Assembly (NCBI GenBank): GCA_009760855.2
Contig: WPIO01000148.1
Location: 712,501 to 776,500 of the forward strand
DNA: 64,000 bases
From: Cristatella mucedo
Lineage: Eukaryota; Bryozoa; Phylactolaemata; Cristatellidae
Reading direction: 5' to 3'
Below are positions 1 to 13,800 of the stretch, piece by piece (position 1 is the stretch's first letter; each line of letters begins with the position of its first letter). Position numbers and translations under genes: made by a program. Under the pieces are notes generated by a model. The model did no database searches, was not told the origin of the DNA, and saw only the letters and a list, made by a program, of their open reading frames with translations.

Positions 1-66
1 AACAAAGATCTGCAACTACCATCGATGCCCCAGTCAAGAGACAAGAGGACGTGTGCCACTGGTGCT
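1..66 (+). CDS. KIAA2012: KIAA2012-like exon, partial at window edge
   Basis: Frame 1 is open from the first base and runs into a good donor (GCT then GTAAGC) at phase 0. The next candidate exon also starts at phase 0. Only 22 residues are visible and there is no family motif, so this rests on splice logic alone. Confidence 0.35.
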
Positions 67-3000
67 GTAAGCTTGAGTCGCACCCTTTGAATTCCAGCAG
101 CAGCAGCCGAGCCTGGCTTATTCGTCATGTACAGTAGGCAGAGCATAGCAATTCGCGATGCTCATTTAGTGCCGGAAGCGCCGATGCATAACATCCAGTG
201 GCTATTAGAAGGAAGCTGCTTTCGATATTTGGCAATCTGCCTTCAGTGGATTGTCTTGCAGCATTGCAGCTTTCTTATACTTCTTAGTCACGAGTTCTAA
301 ACTGAGTGATTGGGGATTCTCCCACGGCAGCAGCACTGCACATGTCCTGCAACAACAGCATCATATCAATCCAATAGTCGGTAGAGCATTGGACCTGCAC
401 TCAGAGGCTGATTCATTCCGAGCTCAAGGTGAAATCTTTTGGCACCAAGTCCTGCGGCTGACTGCCTTTGGTCGTTCTTTTGGATTTTGAAATTACTGCT
501 TTATTTGCAACTACCACCTAAGGATGTACATACATTCAGCCGTTGATTGTTCAGTGCTGACTCGGTAGCTTAATAGGTACCAAGCACTGGGCCGGTAACC
601 CAAAGGCTGTGGGATTGCAGACGGCCATCGGTCATTCCGCATTTTGAATTTGATGTATTTCCCAAGTTCCTCTTGGACCTGAACGCGTGCAGTCGTTGCT
701 GTAGAAGCATTGAACTATTATCTGAGATTATGTTTGGACCACCGCAGCCCGTGTATGCATATATGCATGCATCTTCAATGCAGATGGCCGCCGAGCTGAT
801 GAGTGAAGTGATGTCGCCTGCGAATCACTCTCGAACCCAGTCAATCAGCTCGGTCCACTCACGACTGTCTGCTGCCAATGTAAGTGCATGCTTCCTGTAA
901 TGCTATCGGCTGGCATCAAAGCAACGTTGGTGAAAGGCGCCTGGCTGCGTCTCGAGCAGACGGCTGATGAAGGCATGCTTGTGTAATGGCAAGTAATGCA
1001 CCCTCAGGGATGCTCAGAGAGGCTCCAATTCACTGTATTTGCCGCTGCTGTGGGTCTTGTGCTGCAGGTTGTCCGCAGTAGTGTTGGTAGTGTTACCGCA
1101 ATGGCCAGGCGCCGCTTAAACACGGTTGGCGACAGAAGCTTTAGCTCTGCAGGTCCTAGACTGTGGAACTCGCTTCCACAATTCTTACGCAACGACATCT
1201 ACTCTCCAACTGCCGACTATGGCACATCTTTTTCAGCGGTCCTGAACTGCTACTTCTATGCTACTCACTACCTCAACTGCTCTCCTAACTCTGCTATGCT
1301 TCCCTCTTTCTCTTTGTTGCGTGAGACGAAGTCTGTTGGCTACCGAATGCGTACCGAAAGCCGCTTAGGCTGTGAGTGTGCTATACAAAACTCTCCTGCT
1401 TAACACCCACATGGTCTTTTTGACTTTGTGGAGTTACTGACGGAGATACATTACATTACAGTGAACTGGCACTAAGCAGCCTCGGCCTAGTTGTCAGCAA
1501 ATTGACATGACGTGAACATCTGACACGATACACTAGCCATTGAAAATTATTAAAACCTTGTAGTCATTTGAAAGAATTATGATTAAAATGTTTCAACCAG
1601 ATTTAACAGTACTGCTTATACAGTAGGGTAGCGGGTTACAAACCTTATCCATTCCCGGACTGGGCTCGTAACCCGGATCATTCGTAATCTGAATAGTGAT
1701 TTTAGATAGGTTTCTGTAGGAACAATTTCAATTAGCTTAATTATTTTTTAAATATTATGAGATCAGCAAATAATTAGTATAGCTAATCACTGAGCTCTGC
1801 AAACATGCCGACTGGAACTGTCCTTTCGATGCGTAGACTCGTTGAAGCTCTTACAAACTCAATCAATCTGGTAGTAGAATTGAACAGAGTGCCACATTGA
1901 GCCCCACAGTGGCCGTGAAGGTGCCATCATTTCCAGGGCAATGCTTGGTGCACCGGCCCTGGGATTCTGGGGAGGACAGGGTAAGGCTTTGGCTTGAGCC
2001 GCGATGGCCCGCACTAGCTAAGGCTGTTGCTTTCACGACCTCGGTCCCGAGGTCGTGGGTTCGATTCCTGCGGTGGGCGATTCTTTATCGCCACCGCAAG
2101 CGGTGGTGATAGCCGCAAAGGCTCTTCTGTCGCTATGCAAAAAGAGGCTGTTTAATCAGCTAGGATTTATTTACTTAAAGCTGCTCACCGAGTCGAGTGG
2201 AGTTACTTCCATCGTCCTCAGACGGCGAAGCCCCACCATGAGCCATCGGCTCATGCTTTTTTTCCTCTGGCAGTTATGGCGAATCGCTGTCTGTCGTAGC
2301 AAGGCATTCCATTGCTGAGTGCATGACACAGTATGCACGGGTAGCAACAGCTGCTTGCGTAATGCGTCTTGTCGACCGATTGCCGTCGGTGGCCGCCGAA
2401 GCCAATCTGCAGTGGCAGGCCTGACCGAGGTTCACTATCCTCCCAGTGATTTAAGTCAGCTGCTACCTTGAAGGAGGCCGAGGCAGCAGCAGCTGCTGCT
2501 GCTTTGGCCAGTTTTTGTATGTGCTGCAGGCTGGCCAGCCAATATCAACTGCCGTGAGCCATTGGTAGCAAGACTCCTGGAAGGTCATGATCTCTGCTGC
2601 CTCTTCGAAGTTCATCATCCTTTGAATTTTCACATCCCAAATGATGTGAAACTCGACTAGGGCTGTAATCTGGCTGACATGAAAGAGCTGTCTTAGTTTG
2701 AGGAGTGATAAGACAGACCAGGCAAATAATGTATTTAGGCTTCGAGAGGTTTCGTAAGGTTACCCTAGTGCTCAAGTGCTTGCACTTCACAATCGAGGTC
2801 GTGAGTTCGAGCCATGCAGCACGTGAAAGGCACTAAGGCTGTTCTGCTCCTATGTAAATGAAGCTGTTGAATCAGCTGAGCTTTACATTTTTACTTTAGG
2901 ATTGGTCTTACTGCCCCCTACTTCACCCGATATTTTAAACACCGGTGTCGCAGCCGGCTGATGCCGAGCTTGCAAGGTACTATGCGGCAGGTGTATTGAC

Positions 3001-4739
3001 CAACCGGCAGCAGCAGAGAAAGCCACTAGCCCGAGAGAATTGCAGAAGGGCGGTGCTCTGAACGAGCATGTAGCTGCTGCTATCGAAGCGAATGATGGGC
3101 GTATCCATCCGCCAAATAAGATGCAAACATTGTGCATGCTCGGGTCAACGAACACGGGTTAGCTCAAGCTGGAAGTGACTGAGCATGCACGTAGTGTCGT
3201 GAAAGTAGTAAGGTGGTTGCTTTGCATGACCTCGGGGGCCCCCACCGAGGTCGTGGGTTCGAATCCTGCGGTGGGCGATCCTTTACTGCCAATGCAAGCG
3301 GTGGTGATAGCCCTAAAGGCTCTTCTCACGCTATTAAAAAGTGGCTGTTAAATCAGCTTGTACTTTTTCATGGTCGGCTAGGGTGCTTGCGCTTCTCTAA
3401 TACTAGCCGAGAGTGACTGCCTTTGAGATACAGCAGATACAGTAGACTTGCAATCCTTTTTACAGTCGAGCATATCCGAACACCTTAAAAGAAGCAGCTC
3501 ATCAGCAGGTACCTCGGTGCACGGTTCCGGTGAGTGATGGGGCTGTAGCATGACGGCGGTATCGAGGACTCACCTCTCATGAGGCCAGTCACTCGCAGCA
3601 GCCGCTGCTGTCGCTGCTGCTGTTGCTGCCGCCACTGCTGCTGCTGCTGCTGTGTGTGTGCATGCATCTTTCGTATGCACTCGTGCCTGCAAATGCTTAC
3701 GCACCTCGGCGAGTGAACCCATCTTTATATTTCCATCCAGTGCTGTCACGTTCTTGTTTGCCCTTGAATACTTTAACTTTAAATAAGCCAATGCTCGTGT
3801 GTACGGGCAAGTGCATGCGAGGTGTTTGCACTCACTCGCTATGGGCAGGAATTCTCGCATTGTTGCACCAGTACCGAGCCGCCGACATGCCGGCATCGGC
3901 GGCACACCGACGTGTGAGAGAGCCGATGGCAGGTGTTTGGCGTTTTAATATCTGTCGCCCAGCTTCACAAAGTCATGCCGAAAACCGTTTTTCTCTCAAA
4001 AGCTAGCGCATTGCTCACATCTGCTTTTTAGTCGAAGAGGATAATGACTTTTCACACGGTTTCAATTCATTTAACCATCTAATAAAAAATGCCCCAATTT
4101 GGCCGCTTTGCCGTCCGTGCTTGGTATTTTGAAGCCTCTACTGGACATGTCCTTCATGTGCCTGAGCTCACGACTGGCATGTAAGCTGTGCACTCAGTAA
4201 CCTGGTTTGGCAGGTTTTGTCCTGGCCAAATCTTTTGCCATCCTATCTGCATCTTGTGTTTGCTCACAAAAGTACGCAAGTCTAAATAGCCATCGGCCAC
4301 GAAACAAATTGCCACTATCATCCTTCGGTCAATTGATAGAAACCGGTAGTCGGCATCAGCACGGAACGAGCACAGGCACCAGTGGTACGCATAGACAGTC
4401 GGTGGCAGCCACGCCAGCTGCCGGCGGGCAAGTCAGCATGGGGGCTTCCTCTCGAAGATCCAGCAAGGCGGAGAGCAGCTCACCCGGAAGAGCAGCAACC
4501 GACGAGAGTGTGCCGGTGCCAGCCGCTGGACAGGAGCAGGGTGGCGGAGGCACATTACCAGGTCAGTGTTGCTCGCAGCTCGGCCCGGTGCTATGCCGCC
4601 ACATTTGCCATAGACTGCACGATTTGATATAGTGCTGGAGTGGCTCACCAGCTTCACTTCTTACTGGCAGCAGACAGCTTATAACTGGCTGCTGCAATAC
4701 TCGTGCACACGACCTGAGTCGTGAGCCTAGGAGTAAGGT

Positions 4740-4835
<96 letters not shown>

Positions 4836-7800
4836 ACACACATGCATCACGATCCAATTCATGAGTCAAGTCCTGCATCCGTCAAAGACTTCTTACAATG
4901 CCTGCTGCAGGTGGCATGATAGCAACAAAGGCTCTTCGACTGTTATTCTTAATAAAAAAAAAGGTTAGCTGATTTAACAGCCTCATTTGTATAGCAGCAG
5001 AAGAGTCTCACCGGCTATCATCACCGCTGGCAGTGTGCAATAAAGGATTGTCTGCCGCATGACTCGAACCTACGAACTAGGTCTTGAAGAGAGACCACTT
5101 ACCCGTGGCCTAAGACACAGGGGCGTGTAGTTACAGGAGACCTGCAAGGAGAGAGGGTTACGAATGCATGTATTAACAAAGCTGCTGTAGCAATTGTGCA
5201 TCTCACTACCACAGATTATCGCAATAGCTAACCCTGTGCATGTCACCCCTAGCCACGTTGTTCTTGTTGTTTATTGAGCATGGTACCACTAACCATTCGA
5301 TCGTGCTTCGTTTGCATCAAATATAAAGTGCCTAGAAAGACATTGAGTTCTCTGAGGGTGCTATATAAAAAGGTATTATTATTTTTATTATTATTATTAT
5401 TGTAGCTAAGCAGGAGGGTAGCCGAGGAGGCTAGAGGCTGCAGCTCTCTTCTTCTGGTGAGCCGCGATGGCACACTAGGTAGGTTGCTTTCATGACCTCG
5501 GTCCCGAGGTCGTGGGTTCGATTCCTGCGGTGGGCGATTCTGTATCACCACTGCAAGCGGTGGTGATAGCCATAAAGGCTCTTCTGTCGCTATACAAAAC
5601 GAGGCTGTTTAATCAGCTAGGATTTATTTATTTATTTCTCGAGCCTGGCGTGGCACCAGCCCGGTCTGGGCTCATGCCACCTGCTGTGATTGGCTAGCTC
5701 GAGCGAAGGTCAAAGTCCGGAGCGAGTTACTGGCGATGCTGCCGCTCACCATACCACCATTTAGAGTGATAAGTGAGCCTCCTTATGGCCGGTAATAGCT
5801 GAGAACAGCGACACTGTAACTAGTGAACTGATGAGTGCAAACGCTGCATTCTGAAGAAAGGTCCTTAACGGGAGAGTGTACCGATCACAAGCTTGCTCAC
5901 TTAAGCCAGTTATTCTTGTCGCTGTAGGTCAGCCGCTTGAAAGGGCAGCCGAACAGAATACCGAAGCAGCAGTGTCCAGCGGCAGTGTGCAGCAGATGCC
6001 AAGTAACGGCGATGGGCAGCTAACCAATGGTGAGGAGCAGCCATTGCCGAGTAACAAGGCAACTACTCCGGCTCAGGTATGTTTGCACTGATTGATCTCC
6101 ATGCCGCCACGACAGCTTAACTGCTAGTTATTAGTGTGTCTTAAGTGCTCTGGTAATCAAAGCATGGCCCTGGCACACGGACTACAACCGTCTTGGTATC
6201 TCGGTTACTGCTTCAATGCATCGGTTGATAGCAGGTACGATTGTGAGTGTCCATGTCGGCACACATACTCGTGCTCGCTCACAAACTTGACCATACATAC
6301 ACACGAGTGCGCGCGCACACACACACGAGCGCACACACACACGAGTGCACACACACACACACACAAATATACAGGCAGATCAGAGGCTGCTGCTTTCTTT
6401 CTGTATAGAGGCTTGAGGTCAGGAGCTTCGGCCTTCTGCCAGGCGTTGGTTTCGTGAATACGCAAACAGCGCACTTGTACACCTGCAGAGCAGCGAGGTA
6501 TTCACCCATTGTACACACACCGGTTCTACTCAAGCGTCACTCTCAGACGCACTGCATATACTTGATCTATCTGTGTAAGCTAAGCCGTGATAACTCATGA
6601 GGTAATGTGCTTGCTCTAACGACCCTGGCCGTGGGTTCGAATCCTGCCGTAGGCGATTCTGTATTACACACTGCCAGCGGTGATGACAGCCGGTGAGGCT
6701 CTTCTGCTGCTATACAAATGAGGCAGTTGAATCAGCTTTTATTTTAAGCTCTTCCTTTGCTTTTCTACTGCTTGTTATTACGTGTGTAAAGGGGTAACCT
6801 GCCCCTAGGTGCTAAGTAGTCTGCCTTCGAGTGCCAATCAGACAACAAATGTTCTCCAAAGTATGTCTGTGTCGGTCGTTTACTTGCCTCTATATGCATG
6901 GATTGCTGCGATCGCTGGCTCGAATTTTCGTGCAGAGCAAAGACCTCGAGATAAAAGCAGCTGCCGGCGGCGGTGGTGGAGCAGGTGACGGCTCTCTGCT
7001 GGTTATCACCAACAAGGAGGCCGACAGTGGCAAAGGGTCGGTGAAATCCAAAAAGTCGAACAAGTCGAGGAAATCACAGGCAGAAGCAAAAAGCAGCAAG
7101 TCAGGCTCTGCGGCTAAGGCCACGGTGGATGCACCGCCTGAGGTCAAGGAGGACCCGTTCGTCGTTGGAAAGGTCAAAGAGGAGGTGGAGCTGCAGAAGC
7201 TGTATGCTCCGGTCGAGCCACCCAAGGGCAAGCCGCCACCGAAAGGTACAGTGTGAGCGACGTGGGCACGTGATCACTGCTTCGCCCAGCGATTCGTCCA
7301 TTATCATAGGGATCCACTAAACGCTGTCCTAAATAGGTGCGTTTTTAGTTTATTTTTAAATATGGACCAGTTAAGGGATGTCGTGACGCAAGTCCGGAGT
7401 GAGTTCCAGGCCTTGGAACCATACGAACTAAAAGCACGGTCTCCAAAGGATTTGAGATTTGTACGAGGTATGGTTAAACAGCTAGAATCCTAAAAGCAGG
7501 TGGTATGATTAACCTGGTTAACCTGGTGGGGAAGTAGATCTAATAGGTAGGCTGGAGCCAAAGATTGAAGGGACATGAAAGTGAGTGACAAAACCTTGAA
7601 GTCAATTTGCTGCTTGGCTGGGAGCTAGTGCAGGTCGGCAAGAAATAGTGTGATGTGGCAACTGCGACGCTCACGACAGACAAGCCTAGCTGCAGAGTTT
7701 TGCACCCACTGTAAGCACCTGAGTGCACAGGCCGTTAGACGAGCAAGCAGTGATTTACAGAAGTCACGATGGGATGTCACAAATGCATGGACCAATTTAG

Positions 7801-10800
7801 ATGTGGTATCCCTGTCCAAACAAGCCCGGATTTTAGCAATGACATCTGGTTACTTAGCAATACGAAGCTAGTTGTCAGAACGGATTTACGATTTCACAGG
7901 AAGCACCTAGAATCTCGTGCAGCACGATACGAGCCAACTTGGATCATTGTCGCTTTCCAAGACTTTCGGAGGACTTTGCCTGTTCACGGCAGCTTACAGA
8001 AGCAACGGTTTCAATGGCATTGCAACACAGGAACACAGACCGAAGAATCAATGGCACCAAAGTAGCTGGCAATGGGAGAAAGTAGACCACGTGGCCACCA
8101 TCTTTTCCTTTTGGTCTCGTGGTGCTCCTACACTTGAAAAGTGACATGCCATTTGTACATGTATATCCCAAGGCAGTTCAGAGTGTCCATGTGTGCTACC
8201 GGATTTTTTCTTGGGAAGACTCTGTTGTTACTGGGTGGCCTTTGGAGTGCGGTGGTGCGGATGGGGAGATGAAGGAAAGTGAGGAGATATGGGGGGAGAT
8301 GAAGGAAGAGTTTTTTTGTGCGAGTACTTCACTGCTACAGTACGACTGCATTTCACTTGCCATGTAGCTTGCTTCTTATGCCATAGCAGCAGCAGCAGCT
8401 GCTGCTAGTGCTATTGCATAGAAATCAGCAGCAGTAAAATGTAGCAGCCCTAGCAGTTGCTGCTAGGGCTGCTACATTTTATTACAGGGGATTCGTGAAT
8501 TCTCCCTCCGAATAATACTTGGGTAATATCCTAGAAAAATCTAGCAAACGACAAGTCTACACGTGCAGACTATATGTCATAAAAAGAGGACTACGCTAGT
8601 ATTTAAGTGTGCAATGTGCAATCCTTTCGCTAAGATCTGGTCTTGCATGTTAAATATGTTACATTTCAGAAACAAGATAAGTTAAATTGCAAACTTCTGA
8701 AGAGCCGAAAACGGTGAGATGCATGTGAAGCACACGTGGCAGCACTTTTCATTTGCAGCTGCACACCCAGTATCTATCTATTATCTATGTATTGCAAATG
8801 TCTCTATACGATATACATTGCAGCTTTTGGTACACCTCCATTTGCACTGGCTATCTATCTTGATTTTGACACACTTTTTAGTTTGCCTTATTGCATGTGT
8901 CTTCCTTTCTCTCTGACGAGTAGCACTGCTGCTGTATTATTGCTCTGCAAGACCATCAGGCACGAGGTGCTATATCCTGCCAAACCAGTAGGTCAGCTAC
9001 ACTGATAATGTGAAGGCGCTAACAACTGATTCCATGCACTTGTCGAGAAGTCATTACGGAACCAATTTGCAAGACTTTGGATACTGCACTGCAATGATTG
9101 GATCATATTCTATCGCAGCAAGAGAATTCAGAGCCAGGATGTTAATCACCAACGGTCACCCAGTGAGCCTTTACAATATGGTTTACCCCAAGGGTCTTAC
9201 CTTAGTCTGCTTCTTTTCACAAGTCATACTCTCCATCATGTGAATATAATTGCCAAGCACAGTCTAGGCTTCTGTTTTTATGCAGATGACACATAGCTGT
9301 ACATGTACTGTACTTTACTTCCCTACCTTCCAGCACTTCAAATTCTTTCGACTGCCTTGCAACGTATATTGATCGAACTCCCAAGTGGATGGCAGAAAAC
9401 TTTCGCAAGTTTAATGCAGACAAAGCCAGCATAATATTTTTGTGTAAAAGGCCATCGCGTAGCATTGAGGGAATGTCTATTCAGACTGGTGAACCGACTC
9501 TCGGGCAGCACGCATGGAAAAATCTCGTCGACACACTCTCGGAGAGCACTCGGGTCTTGCAAGTCATAATGCTGCTGTCTGCAGGCATGGCTACCAGCTT
9601 CCCCCTCTCAGCTGCTTTTACCTAGGCAGGAGCCGCAAGACGCCTTCGAAGCGTAACGCCTTCACGAGCGCAGGAGCTCGAGAGAGTGGAGCGTTTCTCT
9701 GTGCCGGAAGCGGCTGGAGCTTTAATTCTCCTCGCTCAGCAGGTCCCAAGCAGTCGAAGGCGGTCGCCGAGAAAAAGGCCGCTCCATCGAGAGAGCCGGT
9801 GCAGACGAAAAAAGAAGCAGGGCCGGCCGCGGCCAAAGGTAAAAAGAAACCCGCCAAGAAAGCCGGTAAGAAGAGCGCGGTCAAGGCTGCCGCAGCAGCC
9901 GACGACGTGGCATTGCCGGAGCGAGCAAAGGAGACGACTCAACAGGAGGCGACGCCTTCGGACTCGAGACTCGAGAGCCAGGTGAGCCTCCGCCGAGAGT
10001 GGCCACGATGGCTGAGGCGGCGAGCAATCTCAGCAGCGCTTCCGGATTGACTGCGGGCCGGGAATCTCCGCCGGCAACCAACATGGCTCGGCGCGGGAAG
10101 AGGCTGGCCGCGCCGGCTGTGGCGGCGTCCGCATGCTCGGCGGCTGCGTCCGGCAGCCAGGCCTGTCGCCCCTTTCCGTCTGCAGGCCACGAGCGAGAAC
10201 GAGGAGGGCAAGCCGGAGGCAGAGCCCGAGATGGAGTTCGTAATCGTTCGCGACGTCGAGAGCGACGAGGGCGAGAGCGAAGCTGCAGACGAGCCCGCAG
10301 AGGCGGCCAAGCCGCCTACCAAGTTCGATTTCAGGTTGCTACAGCAGTCGCTGCAGCAATCGTCCGACGATGGAGAAGCTGAGGAAGAGGAGGAGGAAGA
10401 AGAGGATGAGGAGGTGCAGCCGGTGCCGCCCCCTCCTCCTCCTCCCAGCCCCAGCCCCAGCAGGAAGTGCCCTCTGGAGTCGATGCGGCTGTTCCCTGCT
10501 TATCCGAGGCGCTATGCGAATGCGCACGGCCTCTTAACCGGCAGCACGTCCGAAGCTTTTCTTGCTGCTGCGAGCAGATGCGTGCACCGTGTGCACGTCA
10601 TATCGCCCTAAGCTCAGCAGGCTTCCACACGCTGGATCGCCGGCCGACGATTGGTGCAGCGCTTCATGCAGCTCCAGAGATGCAGCTCCAGAGAGCCTCT
10701 CGAGGCTCTCGAGGCTCCAGTGCTTGCTTCCCGGTGTACTTACTTCGTGAGCACTGGCTAGGCTGTAGTTTTGACCCCTCAGAGAAGCCGCGATCGACGT

Positions 10801-13800
10801 GGAATTAAAAAAAATTTAAATTTAAAGCTTAGCTGATTCGACAGCCTTTTTTATGTAGCGACAGAAGAGCCTTAGCGGCAATCGTCCGACTTGCAGCCGG
10901 CAATCAAAGACTGCTAGCTGAGTGACTGCGTGACTGGGACCCACGACTCGGGTCGTGCGGTTCGAGCATCTCCCCGAACTATGAACTATGACCCAGTTAA
11001 TACGCTAATGTATCGCTGGTCTAGCGGCAGATCATTGTCGTTCTTTTTCTTAGTTCAGGCCGGACGTGCATGACCCCGAGATCGCTCTGCTTTTATGGGC
11101 TACGCGAGGTCAAAGAAAATGGCCGATGCCATTGACTCTAGGCTCAAGAAGCTGCAAGTGATCGCGTAAAGAAAGGACGTGTCGTGGCGTTTCTAGAAAT
11201 TCAGGCTTCATTTTGGTCTTTTCTTAGCCCTTGGGATGCAAACTGAGCCAGAGCAGAAAATGTAATCTTGATCGCCGAGCTGGATTGGTCCAGCGGTTAA
11301 GTTGCTCGCCCCGACTAGGTTCTGACTGAGGTCGTGGGCTCGAGTCCCGAGGCATACGTGAAGCGCCTGAATAGAGACTAAGCTCTCTTGGGGCGCTATA
11401 CTAATGAAATATATTTTTTATTTTTGTATCTTTCCGTCCGGTTTTTCCCTCCGGTAGCTTATTTGCTGCGAATAGTTCCGCGAACGCTGTAATCGCACGG
11501 GGATGTATGAGGAGTACTTTCTTTGCAGCTTAATCGGTTTCTCGCCAAAGGGTGTTGCTTGACAAGCACAAATCTCCTGCCGAACTCCTGCCACTTTTCT
11601 CCAGTCTGAGCCTGAGGTCTTAGTCTCCAGCCTTCTCCCGTTTTTTCTTAGTGCCGCGCTGGTTTGGCCCAGTAGTTAAGGTGCTCGCCCCGACCAAAGT
11701 CAAGGTGAATACATTTGATGACCGAGGTCGTGGGCTCGAGCCCCGAGGCATATGTGAAGCACCTGTCTCAATCTAAATAAAGATTAATTTCTCTTGGAGT
11801 GCTAAAATGAATTATATTTATGTTTATAGTGATTTTAAGTGAGTAGCAATGTGTCTTGATGCAACGTCGTCCGGATGCTAAGAGGATCACCAAAACTCCT
11901 ATCGAATATTGGTTGTGCTCTGATGGCGTGCTTTGGAAAAATAAGCTTGCGTAATTTTCTTGCTCGTGTTGATGCCCCTCCCCAGCTCTTAGCCTAGGGG
12001 TTAGATGCTTAAACTTCACGTCCTGGGTCGTGGGTTCGAGTCCTGTACCTTTATTTCCGATTGCAAGACAATCCTTTGTTTCCGTTTGCAAGACGATCCT
12101 ATATTTCCCATTGCAAGGGAATGATAGCCGATAGTGGTCTTCTGCCGCTGTGTAAATTATTCCTTTGAATTAGCCGACCTTTTAATTTAACTCTAGCTCT
12201 GACGACGGACCCGCCGTTTTCAGCTTGCCATATGCCTCCACACGCTCGCGGCTAGATGCCCCGCAGCGCGCGTTCGAGGTCCGAGTCAGAGTCGTACCGA
12301 GCTGCCCGCTCGATTGAGATAACGGTCGGCGTCGTCGCCCCGTCGTAGGACGCCCTGCAGAACGTGTCCAACAAGGACGCTCGCGCGGCGAAGCAGGCCG
12401 CCGAGAAGGAGCGGCGGCGGCAGGACGTGGAGCGACGGCGGCGCGAGCGCGAGGAGCAGCTTCGGCGCGACAAGGAGGAGGCGGAGCGGCGCGAGCGCGT
12501 GCAGCAGCAGCTCGAGGAGGACCGGAAGCGGCGCGAGGAGGAGAAGCGGCTGCGGAAGGAGCGCGAGGAGGAGGAGGAGCGGCGGCAAGAGGCCGAGGAG
12601 GAGGAGCGCGAGCAGCGGCAGCGCGACGCCGCGGAGCGCGACCGCCGGCGAGAGGCCGAGTACCAGCGCCACCTGGCGGACTTGCGTCGCCGCGCCGAGG
12701 AGGAGGAGGCGAGGAGACGAGGTGCGCCTCCGAGCTGCTGCGCCCTCTGCCGCGACTCCGGCAGCGGCGGTTTGGGGGGGCCTAGCTTAGAGCGGTCCTT
12801 GCGTCTACTCGACCGGAAGGGGGTCAGTGTAGAGGGTCGGCGGGACGGGACGCATATCGGCTCGCTGCCAGCTCCACGAGCACTGGGGCGGCTAGTCGCG
12901 GCAGCCGTTACCGCCAGTGAATCCACGTTTCGCTTCGCCGAGGGCCATTCGGCATTCGGCGCCCGCCCCCCCCCCCACGTCGGCGCCGAAAGGTCAATCG
13001 CGAAACGCAAGAGGCATAATCCCTGCCCTGTATGGCGGTCAGAGGTCTAGCTAGAGGTGAGCGAGGCTGTAAAGTTTGGAAAAACCATTCGTCTGTAATT
13101 TGTAATTTCAAACTGCAGAGCGACCGGAGGCTCGAGGTCTGCCGTTGGACTGGGCGCCATAACAAATGTTCCCTCGATCGGCGAACGATACCGAAATCTG
13201 CCGGTTGCCGGTTGCCTCGGTCCGATTTGGTCCGATTTGGTTGCCGCGGTTGCCGCGGTAGCCGATAGCGGATATCTGAGTTCGCGTGCAGCGCGTCTAG
13301 TGGCCGCCATTACAAGACGGCGCTGCTGCGGTGTCTGCGGTGTCTGCTGTAACTGATGGCTAGCGATATTGCCGCACTTTCCTGCGAGTTTCGTTGTTCG
13401 TGAAATTAGACAACAAAAGGTAAAGAAAATACTATGCCAATGCCCTTTTAAAGTTTTTACTCTCTAAAAACAATCGGCCTGCCTCGTGTCTATAGAATAA
13501 TAATAATGCACTTGATAAAGCGCCCTCAGAGAATTTAGTCTCTTTCTAGGCGCTTTACATTTGCTGCAAAGGGAAATGCAATTGAATGATAAGTAAAATA
13601 ATGCTTGAAAAATAAGCAAAATGAATAATATGGTTAGCGGTGACATGCACAGGGTCAACATGCAAATGTAGTTAGTGGCAGCATGCACAAGTCGGTCTGA
13701 CAGCGGTTCTGGGCCTTTGCCAGGGAGGCTGGATTGAAAGAGGCGTCCCCGGCGCGCTTCGCCTACGGCCCAACGCTCGCGGGTCGTTGGCTGGGTGGCG

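Larger units (their letters stand above)
880..4272. other. Intron of the KIAA2012-like gene
   Basis: It holds one second-family LINE end, three family 1 SINEs and a CTG tract. I see no exon I can support in 2180-2750 or 3660-4270, although the frame at 3623-4006 is open. Confidence 0.5.

Noticed and set aside
251..490. Open frame of 79 codons
   Set aside because: No splice-site support in phase with neighbours, and no family resemblance.
2040..2075. B-box sequences read as tRNA genes
   Set aside because: No full cloverleaf with acceptor-stem pairing. The same sequence recurs many times with a common non-tRNA 3' part, so these are SINEs.
3570..3905. Ala-rich or Gln-rich frame on the - strand
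   Set aside because: It comes from the CTG/CAG repeat. No splice context fits either gene.
4563..4878. Long Cys-Val or His-Thr reading frames
   Set aside because: They are translations of the (CA)n tract, with no start context, splice site or family match.
6831..6935. Upstream extension of the Lys/Ser-rich exon
   Set aside because: The frame is open, but a good TGCAG acceptor at 6935 and the phase of the previous exon place the start at 6936.
12252..13010. 252-residue frame on the - strand
   Set aside because: It is the antisense shadow of the Arg/Glu exon of the KIAA2012-like gene. The + strand has matching splice sites and family motifs.
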